Both the position numbers and the translations under genes were made by a program. The notes below the pieces were generated by a model. It worked only from the letters and a program-made list of their open reading frames with translations, did no database searches and was not told the DNA's origin. 64,000 bases of DNA from Rhizobium sp. N324 (GTDB lineage Bacteria; Pseudomonadota; Alphaproteobacteria; Rhizobiales; Rhizobiaceae). The stretch covers positions 248,001-312,000 of the forward strand of contig NZ_CP013634.1 in NCBI RefSeq assembly GCF_001664485.1. The letters are read 5' to 3'. Shown piece by piece: positions 27,160 to 35,903 of the stretch. Within the stretch, counting starts at the first letter, position 1, and each line of letters opens with the position of its first letter.

Positions 27160-27981
27160 ATGGACAAGACAGAGTATTTTTCGAAGCTCGGCGGTTTGCC
27201 GCCGCAGACCCAGTTGCTTTCCGGCAGAGCCGTTTTCACCACGGCTTACGCGGTCATCCCCCGCGGCGTCATGAGCGATATCGTCACCAGCCTCCTGCCG
27301 CATTGGACGGGAACGCGGGCATGGGTTCTTTCCCGCCCGCTCTCCGGCTTTTCCGAAACCTTCTCGCAATATGTGATGGAGGTTCAGCCGGGCGGCGGAA
27401 GCGACCGGCCGGAGCCGGACAGCCGCGCCGAGGCTGTGCTCTTCGTCGTCGAAGGCGGCATGACGGTGGAGCTCGAAGGCGTCAGCCATACGCTGCGCGC
27501 CGGTTCCTTCGTCTATATTCCCGCCGGTTCGGCCTGGCGCCTGAAGAACGACGGCTCGGCCGCCGCAATCTTCCACTGGGTCCGAAAGGCGTTTCAGGAG
27601 GTCGAAGGGTTGGAGCCGCCGCCGGCGATCGTCACCCATGAGGACGACCATCCGATCCGGGCCATGCCCGATACCGACGGCCGCTGGGGCACGACCCGCT
27701 TCATCGATCCGGCCGATGTGCGCTACGACATGCACGTCAATATCGTCACGCTGGAACCGGGCGCGGTGATCCCCTTCATGGAAACCCATGTCATGGAACA
27801 CGGGCTCTATGTGCTGGAAGGCAAGGCCGTCTATCGCCTCAACCAGGATTGGGTCGAGGTCGAGGCCGGCGATTTCATGTGGCTGCGCGCCTTCTGCCCG
27901 CAGGCCTGCTACGCCGGCGGCCCCGGCCGCTTCCGCTACCTGCTCTACAAGGACGTCAACCGCCATATGAAGCTCTGGTAG
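27160..27981 (+). CDS. Bicupin of the (S)-ureidoglycine aminohydrolase family (AllE-like)
   Basis: 273 residues with two cupin domains. Ureidoglycine aminohydrolase releases ammonia from (S)-ureidoglycine in purine/allantoin breakdown using Mn. The C-terminal cupin keeps the four expected metal ligands: E208, H210 and H214 in the METHVMEHG stretch, and Q248 in CPQACYAGG. The N-terminal cupin (VLFVVEGGMTVELEG, GSFVYIPAGSAWRL) is structural. An upstream TTG at 27097 is in frame, but the family begins near ATG 27160. No allantoinase or allantoate hydrolase is nearby, so the substrate may be another amino-ureido compound delivered by the adjacent importer. Confidence 0.82.
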   Translation: MDKTEYFSKLGGLPPQTQLLSGRAVFTTAYAVIPRGVMSDIVTSLLPHWTGTRAWVLSRPLSGFSETFSQYVMEVQPGGGSDRPEPDSRAEAVLFVVEGGMTVELEGVSHTLRAGSFVYIPAGSAWRLKNDGSAAAIFHWVRKAFQEVEGLEPPPAIVTHEDDHPIRAMPDTDGRWGTTRFIDPADVRYDMHVNIVTLEPGAVIPFMETHVMEHGLYVLEGKAVYRLNQDWVEVEAGDFMWLRAFCPQACYAGGPGRFRYLLYKDVNRHMKLW

Positions 27982-28066
27982 GCCCCGCGTCGGCATGCCG
28001 CCGGCGCGCCTGCGCGCACCTGTCCGGTTGCTTGACAGCTCTTTCGAATGCCCGCATCGTCCTTCG

Positions 28067-28786
28067 ATGCAGGATATGGATTCATGGCTGTCGGAGAAGA
28101 AAGAGATAGGCCGGAGAAACGCTGCCGAAGCGGTCTTCGAAGATATCCGGACGGCGATTGTTGGTCGGAAATTGGCGCTCGGAACCCGTCTTCCCGCGGA
28201 AGTGCAACTCGCCGAACGTTACTGCATCAGCCGGGCGATCGTGCGTGAGGCGCTTCGCTCGCTGCAGACGCTGGGGTTCACGCAAACCAGGACCGGCCGG
28301 GGCACTTTCGTCGTTTCGGAAAGCCCGGCGCGGCAGCTCGGCGGCGGCGCCTATTCCGCCCGCGATCTGATGGAGGCCCGCCCCTGCATCGAGATCCCGG
28401 CGGCGGGCTGGGCGGCATTGCGGCGCTCGAACGAGCAGTTGGCGTCGCTTGCATCCCTGTGCGACCGGATGGACGAGGAGGAAGACGTCCAGACATGGGT
28501 GCGGATGGACGCCGAGTTTCATGGAGAGATCGCTGGAGCCTCGGGCAATACGATCTTCAGGAAAGTCGTCGCCGATGTCCGCGGCGCGCTTTCGACGCAA
28601 TCGGAACTGGTAGAGCATGTCCGCGGACGACGCAAAGCCTCCAACGCCGAGCACCGCCGCATTCTGGATTCCATCGCGGCAGGCAGCGAGGGGGATGCGC
28701 GCACAGCGATGGCGGAGCATCTGCTGGAGGTCAAGCGGTCCATCATCGGGATTGCCGATGAAAGAGGGACTGCGCCGAAGGTATGA
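28067..28786 (+). CDS. GntR/FadR (FCD) family regulator 1
   Basis: 239 residues: an N-terminal winged helix (AVFEDIRTAIVGRKLALGTR, then RYCISRAIVREALRSLQTLG and RTGRGTFVV) and an FCD effector domain (SARDLMEARPCIE, MDAEFHGEIAGASGN, HRRILDSIAAG). The start at 28067 is chosen because it aligns with the beginning of the next, homologous gene; upstream ATG/GTG codons give unrelated sequence. It lies 85 bases after the bicupin gene and is the natural candidate regulator of the ABC/RidA/PLP operon. Confidence 0.85.
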   Translation: MQDMDSWLSEKKEIGRRNAAEAVFEDIRTAIVGRKLALGTRLPAEVQLAERYCISRAIVREALRSLQTLGFTQTRTGRGTFVVSESPARQLGGGAYSARDLMEARPCIEIPAAGWAALRRSNEQLASLASLCDRMDEEEDVQTWVRMDAEFHGEIAGASGNTIFRKVVADVRGALSTQSELVEHVRGRRKASNAEHRRILDSIAAGSEGDARTAMAEHLLEVKRSIIGIADERGTAPKV

Positions 28787-28836
28787 TTTTAAATTGCACC
28801 CCAAATCCGGGTGCGCTGCCGATCGAACGCAAGACG

Positions 28837-29541
28837 ATGAATGATCTAGAAAACTGGCTTTCCAACTCCGCGATCCTCAGTCGAAAAAGCGCCTCGGAAC
28901 TGGTGTTCGAGGAGTTGCGCAATCTCATTGTCTCCGGCCGGTTTGCCGAAGGTTCCAAGCTGCCGTCGGAAGCCAAGCTCGCGGCGAAATACGGTGTCAG
29001 CCGCCCGATCGTGCGGGAAGCGCTGCGCTCGCTGCAGATTTTGGGGCTGACGGAGACGCGAACGGGAAGCGGAACCTATGTGCTCGCGGCTCGCGGCGGC
29101 GGCGATATCCGTTACGGCGATTATTCGGCGCGTGATCTGATGGAGGCGCGGCCCTTCGTCGAAGTCTCCGCTGCCGGCTGGGCGGCGCTGCGCCGAAGCG
29201 ATGACGAACTGTCCCGGCTGCTTCATCTTTGCGACCGGATGGAGCAGGAAGAAAATACCGAAGCCTGGGTGCGGCTGGATTCGGATTTTCACGGGCTGAT
29301 CGCCGAGGCGTCGAAGAACGCCGTCTTTCGCGACATCGTCGATGATGTGCGCGAGGCGATGGCGCAGCAATCCGGGCTGCTGACCGCTTTGGGGCCGCGC
29401 CGCCAGGAATCGAATGAAGAGCATCGCGCCATCGTCGAAGCCATCCGCATAGCGGCGGAGGCCGAGGCCCAGGCGGCGATGGAAATCCATCTCAGGAAGG
29501 TCGCGGCGGCTGTCAGCCGCATCATCGGCATCGAGCTCTGA
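28837..29541 (+). CDS. GntR/FadR (FCD) family regulator 2, candidate AnsR
   Basis: 234 residues, clearly paralogous to the preceding regulator along its full length (SARDLMEARP, AAGWAALRRS, LCDRMEQEE, SDFHGLIAEASKN, NEEHRAIVEAI). The likely start is 28837, aligned with its paralogue, but an in-frame ATG at 28783 overlaps the upstream stop as ATGA, so coupled translation from there is possible. It stands just before ansP on the same strand, the position of ansR in the R. etli ansRPAB operon, whose repressor I recall as GntR-like. Assignment as AnsR is inference from position. Confidence 0.8.
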   Translation: MNDLENWLSNSAILSRKSASELVFEELRNLIVSGRFAEGSKLPSEAKLAAKYGVSRPIVREALRSLQILGLTETRTGSGTYVLAARGGGDIRYGDYSARDLMEARPFVEVSAAGWAALRRSDDELSRLLHLCDRMEQEENTEAWVRLDSDFHGLIAEASKNAVFRDIVDDVREAMAQQSGLLTALGPRRQESNEEHRAIVEAIRIAAEAEAQAAMEIHLRKVAAAVSRIIGIEL

Positions 29542-29643
29542 TATCTTTGGCGCTTTTGACGGAAGCCTAGGAAATCGATCCAATCCCGCCACTAAAGACT
29601 GCCTTTCTCCAGGCCGCCGGTGACGCATCCACAAATAGCAGAG

Positions 29644-29681
29644 GGAAAATCCTTGACTGCAGGGTGGTTTTTCCTTTATTC
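29644..29681 (+). promoter_or_regulatory. Probable ansP promoter with overlapping inverted repeat
   Basis: TTGACT (29653-29658) and TTTATT (29675-29680) are spaced 16 bases, about 100 bases before the ansP start. The nearly symmetric arms GGAAAATCC (29644-29652) and GGTTTTTCC (29666-29674) flank the -35 element, so a protein bound there would block RNA polymerase. AnsR is the obvious candidate; this is inference. Confidence 0.45.
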
Positions 29682-29778
29682 GGCAAACCTGTCAGACCGC
29701 ATAGCAGATTAACATCTTTATGACATCTGCGCGGAGGGGCGGCCGGGAGGTTGCCGAACCCAGGGATAGGGAGGAGAA

Positions 29779-31251
29779 ATGACAATCATGCAATCCAATA
29801 GAAGCGAGGCCGAAGGCCAGGTCTTTGCCGAGGAGGATCTCGGCTACCACAAGGCGCTGAAGCCGCGGCAGATCCAGATGATCGCCATCGGCGGCGCCAT
29901 CGGCACGGGGCTGTTTCTCGGCGCTGGCGGCCGGCTTGCCGCTGCCGGGCCCGCACTTGTGCTGGTCTATGCCTTGTGCGGCTTTTTCGCTTTCCTCGTT
30001 CTGAGGGCGCTCGGCGAACTGATCGTCCATCGCCCGACCTCGGGCTCGTTCGTCTCCTATGCCCGGGAATTTTACGGCGAAAAGCTCGCCTTCGCGGTCG
30101 GCTGGATGTATTGGCTGACCTGGGCGATGACGGCGGTCGCCGACGTCACCGCGGTCGCCCTCTACATGAATTTCTTCAAGGCCTATGTCCCCTGGATCGC
30201 GATGATCGATCAGTGGGTGTTTGCGCTCGCGGCGCTGGTCCTCGTCCTCTCGATGAACCTTCTGTCGGTGAAGGTCTTCGGCGAACTGGAATTCTGGTTC
30301 AGCCTCGTCAAGGTCCTCGCCCTCGTCGTCTTCCTGATCGTCGGCGTCTACTTCGTCGTCACCGGCACACCGATCGACGGCCATGTTCCGGGCCTCAACA
30401 CGATCACCGATTTCGGCGGCATGTTCCCGAACAGCATCCTGCCCGCCTTGGTGGTGATACAGGGCGTGGTGTTTGCCTATGCCTCGATCGAGCTGATCGG
30501 CACCGCCGCCGGCGAAACCGAAAATGCCCGCAAGGTCATGCCGCGGGCGATCCGCACGGTCGTTCTGCGCCTGGTGGTCTTCTATGTCGGCTCGGTCCTG
30601 CTGCTGTCGCTGCTGCTGCCCTATACCGCCTACAAGGGCGGCGAGAGCCCGTTCGTGACCTTCTTCGGCAAGATCGGCATCCAGGGCGCCGACGTGGTCA
30701 TGAACCTGGTCGTGCTGACAGCCGTCCTGTCGTCGCTGAATGCCGGCCTTTATTCCACAGGCCGCATCCTGCATTCCATGGCGATTTCGGGGTCGGCTCC
30801 GGCGGCGCTGGCGAAGATGAACCGATCCGGCGTGCCCTATGTCGGCATTGCGGTGACGGCTATCGTGACCGCCTTCGGCGTCGTGCTGAACGCCGTCGTT
30901 CCGGCAGAAGCCTTCGAGATCGGCCTGAATGTCGCCGCCCTCGGCATCATCGCGGCATGGGGCGTGGTCGTGCTGTGCCAGCTCAAGCTGTGGCAGCTGT
31001 CGCGGCAGGGCAAGCTGGCGCGGCCTGAATTCCGGATGTTCGGCGCGCCTTACACCGGCCTGCTGACCCTGGGTTTCCTTGCCGTCGTCGTGATCCTCAT
31101 GGCCCTCGACTATCCGGTCGGAACCTACACGGTCGCCTCTCTGGCGCTGATCATTCCGGCGCTGGTGGTCGGCTGGCTGCTGATGCGTGAGCGCATCTAC
31201 ATGCTCGCCGCCGAACAGGGCGAGGATCGCGGCGGTTTCGATCTCGCCTGA
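29779..31251 (+). CDS. ansP: L-asparagine permease AnsP (APC amino acid permease)
   Basis: 490 residues, about twelve membrane helices, of the amino acid-polyamine-organocation family. Near the N-terminus [20 protein letters not shown] carries the helix-1 substrate-binding glycines, followed by [17 protein letters not shown] and the motif [19 protein letters not shown] [20 protein letters not shown] with ETEN. GABA and asparagine permeases share these features. The adjacent asparaginase and aspartase genes identify the substrate as asparagine/aspartate. Ribosome site GGGAGGAGAA lies right before the ATG. Confidence 0.92.
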   Translation: MTIMQSNRSEAEGQVFAEEDLGYHKALKPRQIQMIAIGGAIGTGLFLGAGGRLAAAGPALVLVYALCGFFAFLVLRALGELIVHRPTSGSFVSYAREFYGEKLAFAVGWMYWLTWAMTAVADVTAVALYMNFFKAYVPWIAMIDQWVFALAALVLVLSMNLLSVKVFGELEFWFSLVKVLALVVFLIVGVYFVVTGTPIDGHVPGLNTITDFGGMFPNSILPALVVIQGVVFAYASIELIGTAAGETENARKVMPRAIRTVVLRLVVFYVGSVLLLSLLLPYTAYKGGESPFVTFFGKIGIQGADVVMNLVVLTAVLSSLNAGLYSTGRILHSMAISGSAPAALAKMNRSGVPYVGIAVTAIVTAFGVVLNAVVPAEAFEIGLNVAALGIIAAWGVVVLCQLKLWQLSRQGKLARPEFRMFGAPYTGLLTLGFLAVVVILMALDYPVGTYTVASLALIIPALVVGWLLMRERIYMLAAEQGEDRGGFDLA

Positions 31252-31323
31252 CACCGATCGACAATCCAAGCTTTCTCCGGCGGCGCATGTCGCCGCCGGG
31301 GTACGGCATGAATGGAGAGAGAC

Positions 31324-32427
31324 ATGACCCCGAGTGAGGATTTCGTCGTCACCGATCGTGGCGGCATCGTCGAGAACCGCCATCGCGTCCACGCGGCTGT
31401 CGTCGATGCAACGGGCAGGCTGCTTTACGCGCTGGGAAATCCCGAGCGCATGACGCTTGCCCGCTCCGCCGCCAAGCCGGCCCAGGCGCTTGCCATCCTG
31501 GAGACGGAGGGTTTTGCTGGTTACGGCTTCGACGATGCGGATATTGCGCTGATGTGCGCGTCCCACAGCAGCGAAGAGCGGCACATCGCGCGCACGCGAA
31601 CCATGCTGTCGAAGATCAAGGCCGAGGAGGCTGACCTTCGCTGCGGCGGCCATCCCTCGCTGTCGGAAACGGTCAACCGCTCATGGATCAAGCAGGACTT
31701 TGTCCCGACAGGCGTCTGCAGCAATTGCTCGGGCAAGCATGTCGGCATGCTTGCCGGCGCCCGGGCGATCGGCGCAGGCATGGAAGGCTACCACCTGCCG
31801 GATCATCCGATGCAGGGGAGGGTCAAGCGCACCGTCGCCGAACTCTGCGATCTGGATGTTGAGGACGTCGAATGGGGGGTCGACGGATGCAATCTCCCGA
31901 CCCCCGCTTTTCCGCTGGACCGGCTGGCCCGCATCTATGCCAAGCTTGCCGCGGTAGCGGACGGCTACGAGGCGGGCAAGGGCCTGTCGACGCGGGGTCC
32001 GGCATTGGCCCGCATCTTCCATGCAATGGCGCGCCATCCTGACATGGTCGCGGGTGAGGGGCGCTACTGCACAGCGCTGATGCGTGCATATAACGGCGCC
32101 CTCATCGGCAAGCTCGGGGCGGATGCCAGCTACGCGATCGGCGTGCGGGCCTCGGATGAAACCCGGCGATTGGGGACGGACGGTGCGCTCGGCATCTCGG
32201 TCAAGATCGAGGACGGCAATCTCGAAATCCTTTACGCCGTCGTGACGGAGCTTCTCCAGCGGCTCGGCATCGGCTCGGCTGATATCCTAAGCCGGCTCGC
32301 GCCGTTCCATCATCCCCAGCGCGTGAACACGATGGGTGTTACGACAGGCGGCGTGTCTTTTCCGTTCAAGCTGCGCGGATCGGAGGCGGACGGGGACGAT
32401 CCTCGTCTTGCCGCCCCGGCCGGATGA
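31324..32427 (+). CDS. ansA: Inducible, thermolabile L-asparaginase AnsA (ReAV type)
   Basis: Exactly 367 residues from ATG 31324, the length of the R. etli asparaginase ReAV, which is unrelated to the E. coli-type enzymes. All residues known for ReAV are present at the same numbers: S48 and K51 (RSAAKPAQ), S80 (CASHSS), K263 (IGKLGADAS), and the metal site C135, K138 (NCSGKHVG) and C189 (VDGCNLP). It hydrolyses asparagine to aspartate and ammonia. AGAGAGAC precedes the start. It lies 72 bases after ansP and 90 before the aspartase gene. Confidence 0.97.
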   Translation: MTPSEDFVVTDRGGIVENRHRVHAAVVDATGRLLYALGNPERMTLARSAAKPAQALAILETEGFAGYGFDDADIALMCASHSSEERHIARTRTMLSKIKAEEADLRCGGHPSLSETVNRSWIKQDFVPTGVCSNCSGKHVGMLAGARAIGAGMEGYHLPDHPMQGRVKRTVAELCDLDVEDVEWGVDGCNLPTPAFPLDRLARIYAKLAAVADGYEAGKGLSTRGPALARIFHAMARHPDMVAGEGRYCTALMRAYNGALIGKLGADASYAIGVRASDETRRLGTDGALGISVKIEDGNLEILYAVVTELLQRLGIGSADILSRLAPFHHPQRVNTMGVTTGGVSFPFKLRGSEADGDDPRLAAPAG

Positions 32428-32517
32428 CGTCTGTGGACGCCGCTATCCCGCCGCGTCTCCAGCATTCCATTCAGCCGCCGCAATGCATCCCACAGCGCCC
32501 TCTCGAAAGTTCTCGCC

Positions 32518-33945
32518 ATGACGACATCCGATATGACTGCTATCCGCGTTGAGCACGATCTGATCGGCGATCGCGACGTGCCGGCCTCGGCCTATTACGG
32601 CGTGCATACGCTGCGCGCGGTCGAGAATTTTCCGATTACCGGTCAGACGCTGAAGGAATCGGCGGATCTGATCGCATCCCTGGCGGCGATCAAGCAGGCG
32701 GCGGCTCAGGCCAATGTTAGCCTCGGCCTTCTGGATCAGGAGCGGGCCGATGCGATCATCGCGGCCTGCATCGAAATCCGCGACGGGGCGCTGCACGATC
32801 AGTTCGTCGTCGATCTGATCCAGGGTGGGGCGGGAACCTCGACCAACATGAACGCCAATGAGGTGATCGCCAACCGGGCGCTCGAAATCCTGGGCCATCA
32901 CCGCGGCGAGTACCAGCACCTGCATCCGAACGAGCACGTCAATCTCTCGCAATCTACCAACGACGTCTACCCGACGGCGTTGAAGCTCGCCGCGTGGATC
33001 GGCGTTCATCGTCTGGTCGACGCCATGGCGATCCTGCGCCGGGCCTTCGAGGCCAAGGCGGTCGAGTTTTCCGACGTTCTGAAGATGGGCCGCACGCAAT
33101 TGCAGGACGCCGTGCCGATGACCCTCGGCCAGGAGTTTGGAACCTATGCCCTGATGCTGGCGGAGGACGAGGCACGGCTTTCCGAAGCCGTCTCGCTGAT
33201 CCGCGAGATCAATCTCGGCGCCACCGCGATCGGCACCGGCATCACCGCCCATCCCCGTTATGCGGCGCTGGTGCGCGAGCGCCTGTCCGAAATCGTCGGC
33301 GTCGATCTGGTGACGTCACCGGATCTGGTGGAGGCGACGCAGGATTGCGGCTCCTTCGTGCAGCTTTCGGGTGTTCTCAAGCGCGTGGCGGTCAAGCTTT
33401 CCAAGACCTGCAACGACCTGCGGCTTCTGTCCTCGGGGCCGCGGGCCGGCTTCAACGAGATCAACCTTCCAGCACGCCAGGCCGGCTCCTCGATCATGCC
33501 CGGCAAGGTCAACCCGGTGATCCCCGAGGTCGTCAACCAGGTCGCCTTCGAAGTGATCGGCAATGACGTGACGATCACCATGGCCGCAGAGGCCGGCCAG
33601 CTGCAGCTGAACGCTTTCGAGCCGGTGATCTTCTACAGCCTCTATCGCAGTCTCAGCCACCTGACCAATGCCTGCCTGACGCTTGAGGCGAACTGCATTC
33701 AAGGCATCACCGCCAACCGCGAGAGGTTGCGACAGACGGTCGAGCAATCGATCGGCATCGTGACGGCGCTCAACCCCTATATCGGCTACCGCAACGCCAC
33801 CGAGGTTGCGCTGGAAGCGCATCATTCGGGACGGGGGGTTTACGAAATTCTTCTCGAGCGCGGGCTGATGCAAAAGGAGCATCTCGATGCGGTGCTGCGC
33901 CCGGAAACGCTGACCCGGCCGAGCGAGAAGCTGTCCTTCTCGTAA
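32518..33945 (+). CDS. ansB: Aspartate ammonia-lyase AnsB (aspartase)
   Basis: 475 residues of the fumarase/aspartase superfamily; converts aspartate to fumarate and ammonia. Signatures: GGAGTSTNMNANEVIANRA, HVNLSQSTNDVYPTALK, KMGRTQLQDAVPMTLGQEF and the mobile catalytic loop GSSIMPGKVNPVIPEVVNQV. The aspartase/fumarase C ambiguity is resolved by operon position after ansP-ansA. It completes the pathway from asparagine to the TCA cycle. A convergent TauD-family gene follows 46 bases after the stop. Confidence 0.94.
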   Translation: MTTSDMTAIRVEHDLIGDRDVPASAYYGVHTLRAVENFPITGQTLKESADLIASLAAIKQAAAQANVSLGLLDQERADAIIAACIEIRDGALHDQFVVDLIQGGAGTSTNMNANEVIANRALEILGHHRGEYQHLHPNEHVNLSQSTNDVYPTALKLAAWIGVHRLVDAMAILRRAFEAKAVEFSDVLKMGRTQLQDAVPMTLGQEFGTYALMLAEDEARLSEAVSLIREINLGATAIGTGITAHPRYAALVRERLSEIVGVDLVTSPDLVEATQDCGSFVQLSGVLKRVAVKLSKTCNDLRLLSSGPRAGFNEINLPARQAGSSIMPGKVNPVIPEVVNQVAFEVIGNDVTITMAAEAGQLQLNAFEPVIFYSLYRSLSHLTNACLTLEANCIQGITANRERLRQTVEQSIGIVTALNPYIGYRNATEVALEAHHSGRGVYEILLERGLMQKEHLDAVLRPETLTRPSEKLSFS

Positions 33946-33991
33946 GGCATGCGGCGCATTTTGCTTCCGGGCGGCACTCATTCGTGCACGA

Positions 33992-34921
33992 TCAGGCCGC
34001 CTTGGCTTGCGGCTTGGCAGCCTTGACATGGGTTATGCTGCGGCGGCCGTCGATGCTGACGGGAACATCGCCGTCGACGGTGGCGCGGCGCACGACGCGG
34101 TGCTGGTCGCCATAATCGTTGACGGCATAGTGCTGCGTCGCACGATTATCCCAGATTGCGACATCTCCGGCCCGCCAGCGCCAGCGCACGGTATTTTCCG
34201 GGGCGGTGACGTAGGACTGGAACACTTCGTAGAGTTTGGCAGAATCGTTCTTCGACAAGCCGACAAGGCGCTGAACGAAATTCCCGAGCAGCAGCGACCT
34301 TTCGCCGGTCTCCGGATGGACACGCACGACCGGATGCTCGGTCTCGTAGATGGTCGAGGTGAAAACCTCCTCGAAATGCTTCTTCTCCTCAGTGGTGGCG
34401 CGAGGGCGCACGGCGGCATAGTCATAGGCATTGCTGTGAACGGCCCATAGATTGTCCGCCAGCAGTTTCAGCGGCGCCGGCAGGCTTTCGTAGGCGGCAT
34501 GGGTGTTGGACCAGATCGTGTCGCCGCCGGATGCCGGAATGACGACGCCGCGAAGCACGGAGAATTTGGGATAGGCATCGACGAAGGTGACGTCGGTGTG
34601 CCACTGGTCGGCTCTGCCGCCGCCGCGGCTGGAATCGAGATTGAGGATGGAAGCCGTGCCGGAGACCGGTCCCTGGGTCGGATGCGGCACGAGATCGCCG
34701 AGGCGGCGCGCGAAAGCTTCCTGTTCGGAATCGTCAAGATGTCCCTGATCGCGGAAGAAGATGACCTTGTGTTTCAGGAGAAGCTGGTTGACGGCTGCCA
34801 CCGTTGCATCGGAAAGCTCTCCGCCAAGGCGGATGCCTTTGATTTCGGCGCCGACACGGCCGGTCAGCGGGACGACATCGATGTCGGGAATGATCTGATT
34901 GACGAGAACCGGATTGCTCAT
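33992..34921 (-). CDS. TauD/TfdA-family Fe(II)/2-oxoglutarate dioxygenase
   Basis: 309 residues. The facial triad is visible: His and Asp in DQWHTDVTF and the distal His in RATQHYAVNDYG, with the 2-oxoglutarate-binding Arg in the following HRVVRRATV. TauD and AtsK hydroxylate taurine or alkyl sulfates to release sulfite or sulfate and an aldehyde. The start at 34921 follows CAGGAGATTTCC; the frame stays open further upstream, but that sequence is not family-like. It stands alone, without tauABC. A palindrome lies upstream. Confidence 0.85.
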   Translation of the reverse strand: MSNPVLVNQIIPDIDVVPLTGRVGAEIKGIRLGGELSDATVAAVNQLLLKHKVIFFRDQGHLDDSEQEAFARRLGDLVPHPTQGPVSGTASILNLDSSRGGGRADQWHTDVTFVDAYPKFSVLRGVVIPASGGDTIWSNTHAAYESLPAPLKLLADNLWAVHSNAYDYAAVRPRATTEEKKHFEEVFTSTIYETEHPVVRVHPETGERSLLLGNFVQRLVGLSKNDSAKLYEVFQSYVTAPENTVRWRWRAGDVAIWDNRATQHYAVNDYGDQHRVVRRATVDGDVPVSIDGRRSITHVKAAKPQAKAA

Positions 34922-35035
34922 GGAAATCTCCTGTTGATATTGGATGAACTCGGCAGGTCGCATGCGCCCAAGGATCGCATCCGTTGGGCGTCGAGATTTC
35001 AGCGCTGAAGTCGACAGGGCTATGGAACCGTATAA

Positions 35036-35052
35036 TCTACAAAATCTGTAGA
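35036..35052. promoter_or_regulatory. Inverted repeat upstream of the TauD-family gene
   Basis: TCTACA and TGTAGA arms separated by 5 bases, in an AT-rich patch about 115 bases upstream of the minus-strand TauD-family start and 165 before the plus-strand AhpD-like start. Such a site in the only intergenic space between divergent genes is a good operator candidate. The regulator is not in view. Confidence 0.4.
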
Positions 35053-35218
35053 CAATAATTTCTAATTTAAGCTGTTTTCGTGAAACAGCCGCCTCGATTT
35101 TCTCGCCGGCAGGGAGGCTGGCGGCCATTGCCGTTTCTTCGTATCTTCCGTTGCGGCGTGGGATCGCCGGGCAAAGTCATGCGTGAGGCCGTAAATCGGC
35201 GCCGGAAAGGAACTTTCG

Positions 35219-35626
35219 ATGGCAACAGTCAAACTTCTGTCGGATCAAGAGGCCGCGGCCATTCCAGCGGTGCAAGCCGTGTTCGATGACATCAGGGCGA
35301 CGCGCAATACCGATTTCATCAACAATTTCTGGCGTGCCCTTGCCAACGATCCGGCCAATCTCAAGCGGGTATGGGAAACGCTCAAATCGGTCATGACGGT
35401 CGAAGGTGCCATCGATCCGCTAACGCGGGAGATGATCTACATCGCCGTGTCGACGGCCAATGCCTGTCAGTACTGCATTCAATCCCATACCGCGGCCGCT
35501 CGCGCCCGCGGCATGACCGATGCCCAGCATGGCGAACTCCTGACGGTCATCGGGCTTGCCGCACAGACAAATCATCTGGCTCTCGCCATGCAGGTTCCGC
35601 CCGATCCGGAATTCGAGGTGCGATAG
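35219..35626 (+). CDS. Carboxymuconolactone decarboxylase/AhpD-like protein
   Basis: 135 residues, a single CMD domain with the redox-type active site TANACQYCIQSHTAAARARG (Cys-x-x-Cys followed by His). Preceding it is the conserved acidic position in DPLTREMIYIAVS. The CxxC favours an AhpD-type alkylhydroperoxidase over a true decarboxylase. GAAAGGAACTTTCG provides the ribosome site. It is transcribed divergently from the TauD-family gene. Confidence 0.85.
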   Translation: MATVKLLSDQEAAAIPAVQAVFDDIRATRNTDFINNFWRALANDPANLKRVWETLKSVMTVEGAIDPLTREMIYIAVSTANACQYCIQSHTAAARARGMTDAQHGELLTVIGLAAQTNHLALAMQVPPDPEFEVR

Positions 35627-35903
35627 GAAACGACGGACGCGGCGCGCATCTCGATGCCGTTGCGACGTAAGCGGGCAGTGGAGTGCAACTTAAGGGGCGT
35701 GCAAGTCAACGTTTACGTGTAAATGTGGCGTAATCCATCTTATGGAACTGGCGAGGCAATAGCTGCTCCCAATCGCAAACGACCGCGTTGCCGGTGAAGA
35801 CCGAAGCTCCATTCTCCACCATCCCGCGGACCTCTGCGAGTCCTCTCAGCAAACTTTCGGAAGTCTGGCGCGTTAACCCCGCGCGCTGACTACGGATGGG
35901 GAA

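Noticed and set aside
29692-31653. A very long open frame (over 650 codons) antisense to ansP
   Set aside because: Its product is a His/Asp/Arg/Gln-rich low-complexity sequence, the usual shadow of a hydrophobic membrane-protein gene; the sense strand gives a clear permease.
35706-35822. A possible 38-residue gene on the minus strand before the DUF1206 gene
   Set aside because: The product looks protein-like in places but has no convincing ribosome site or family, and part of the frame continues through the complement of the DUF1206 gene. Too weak to list.
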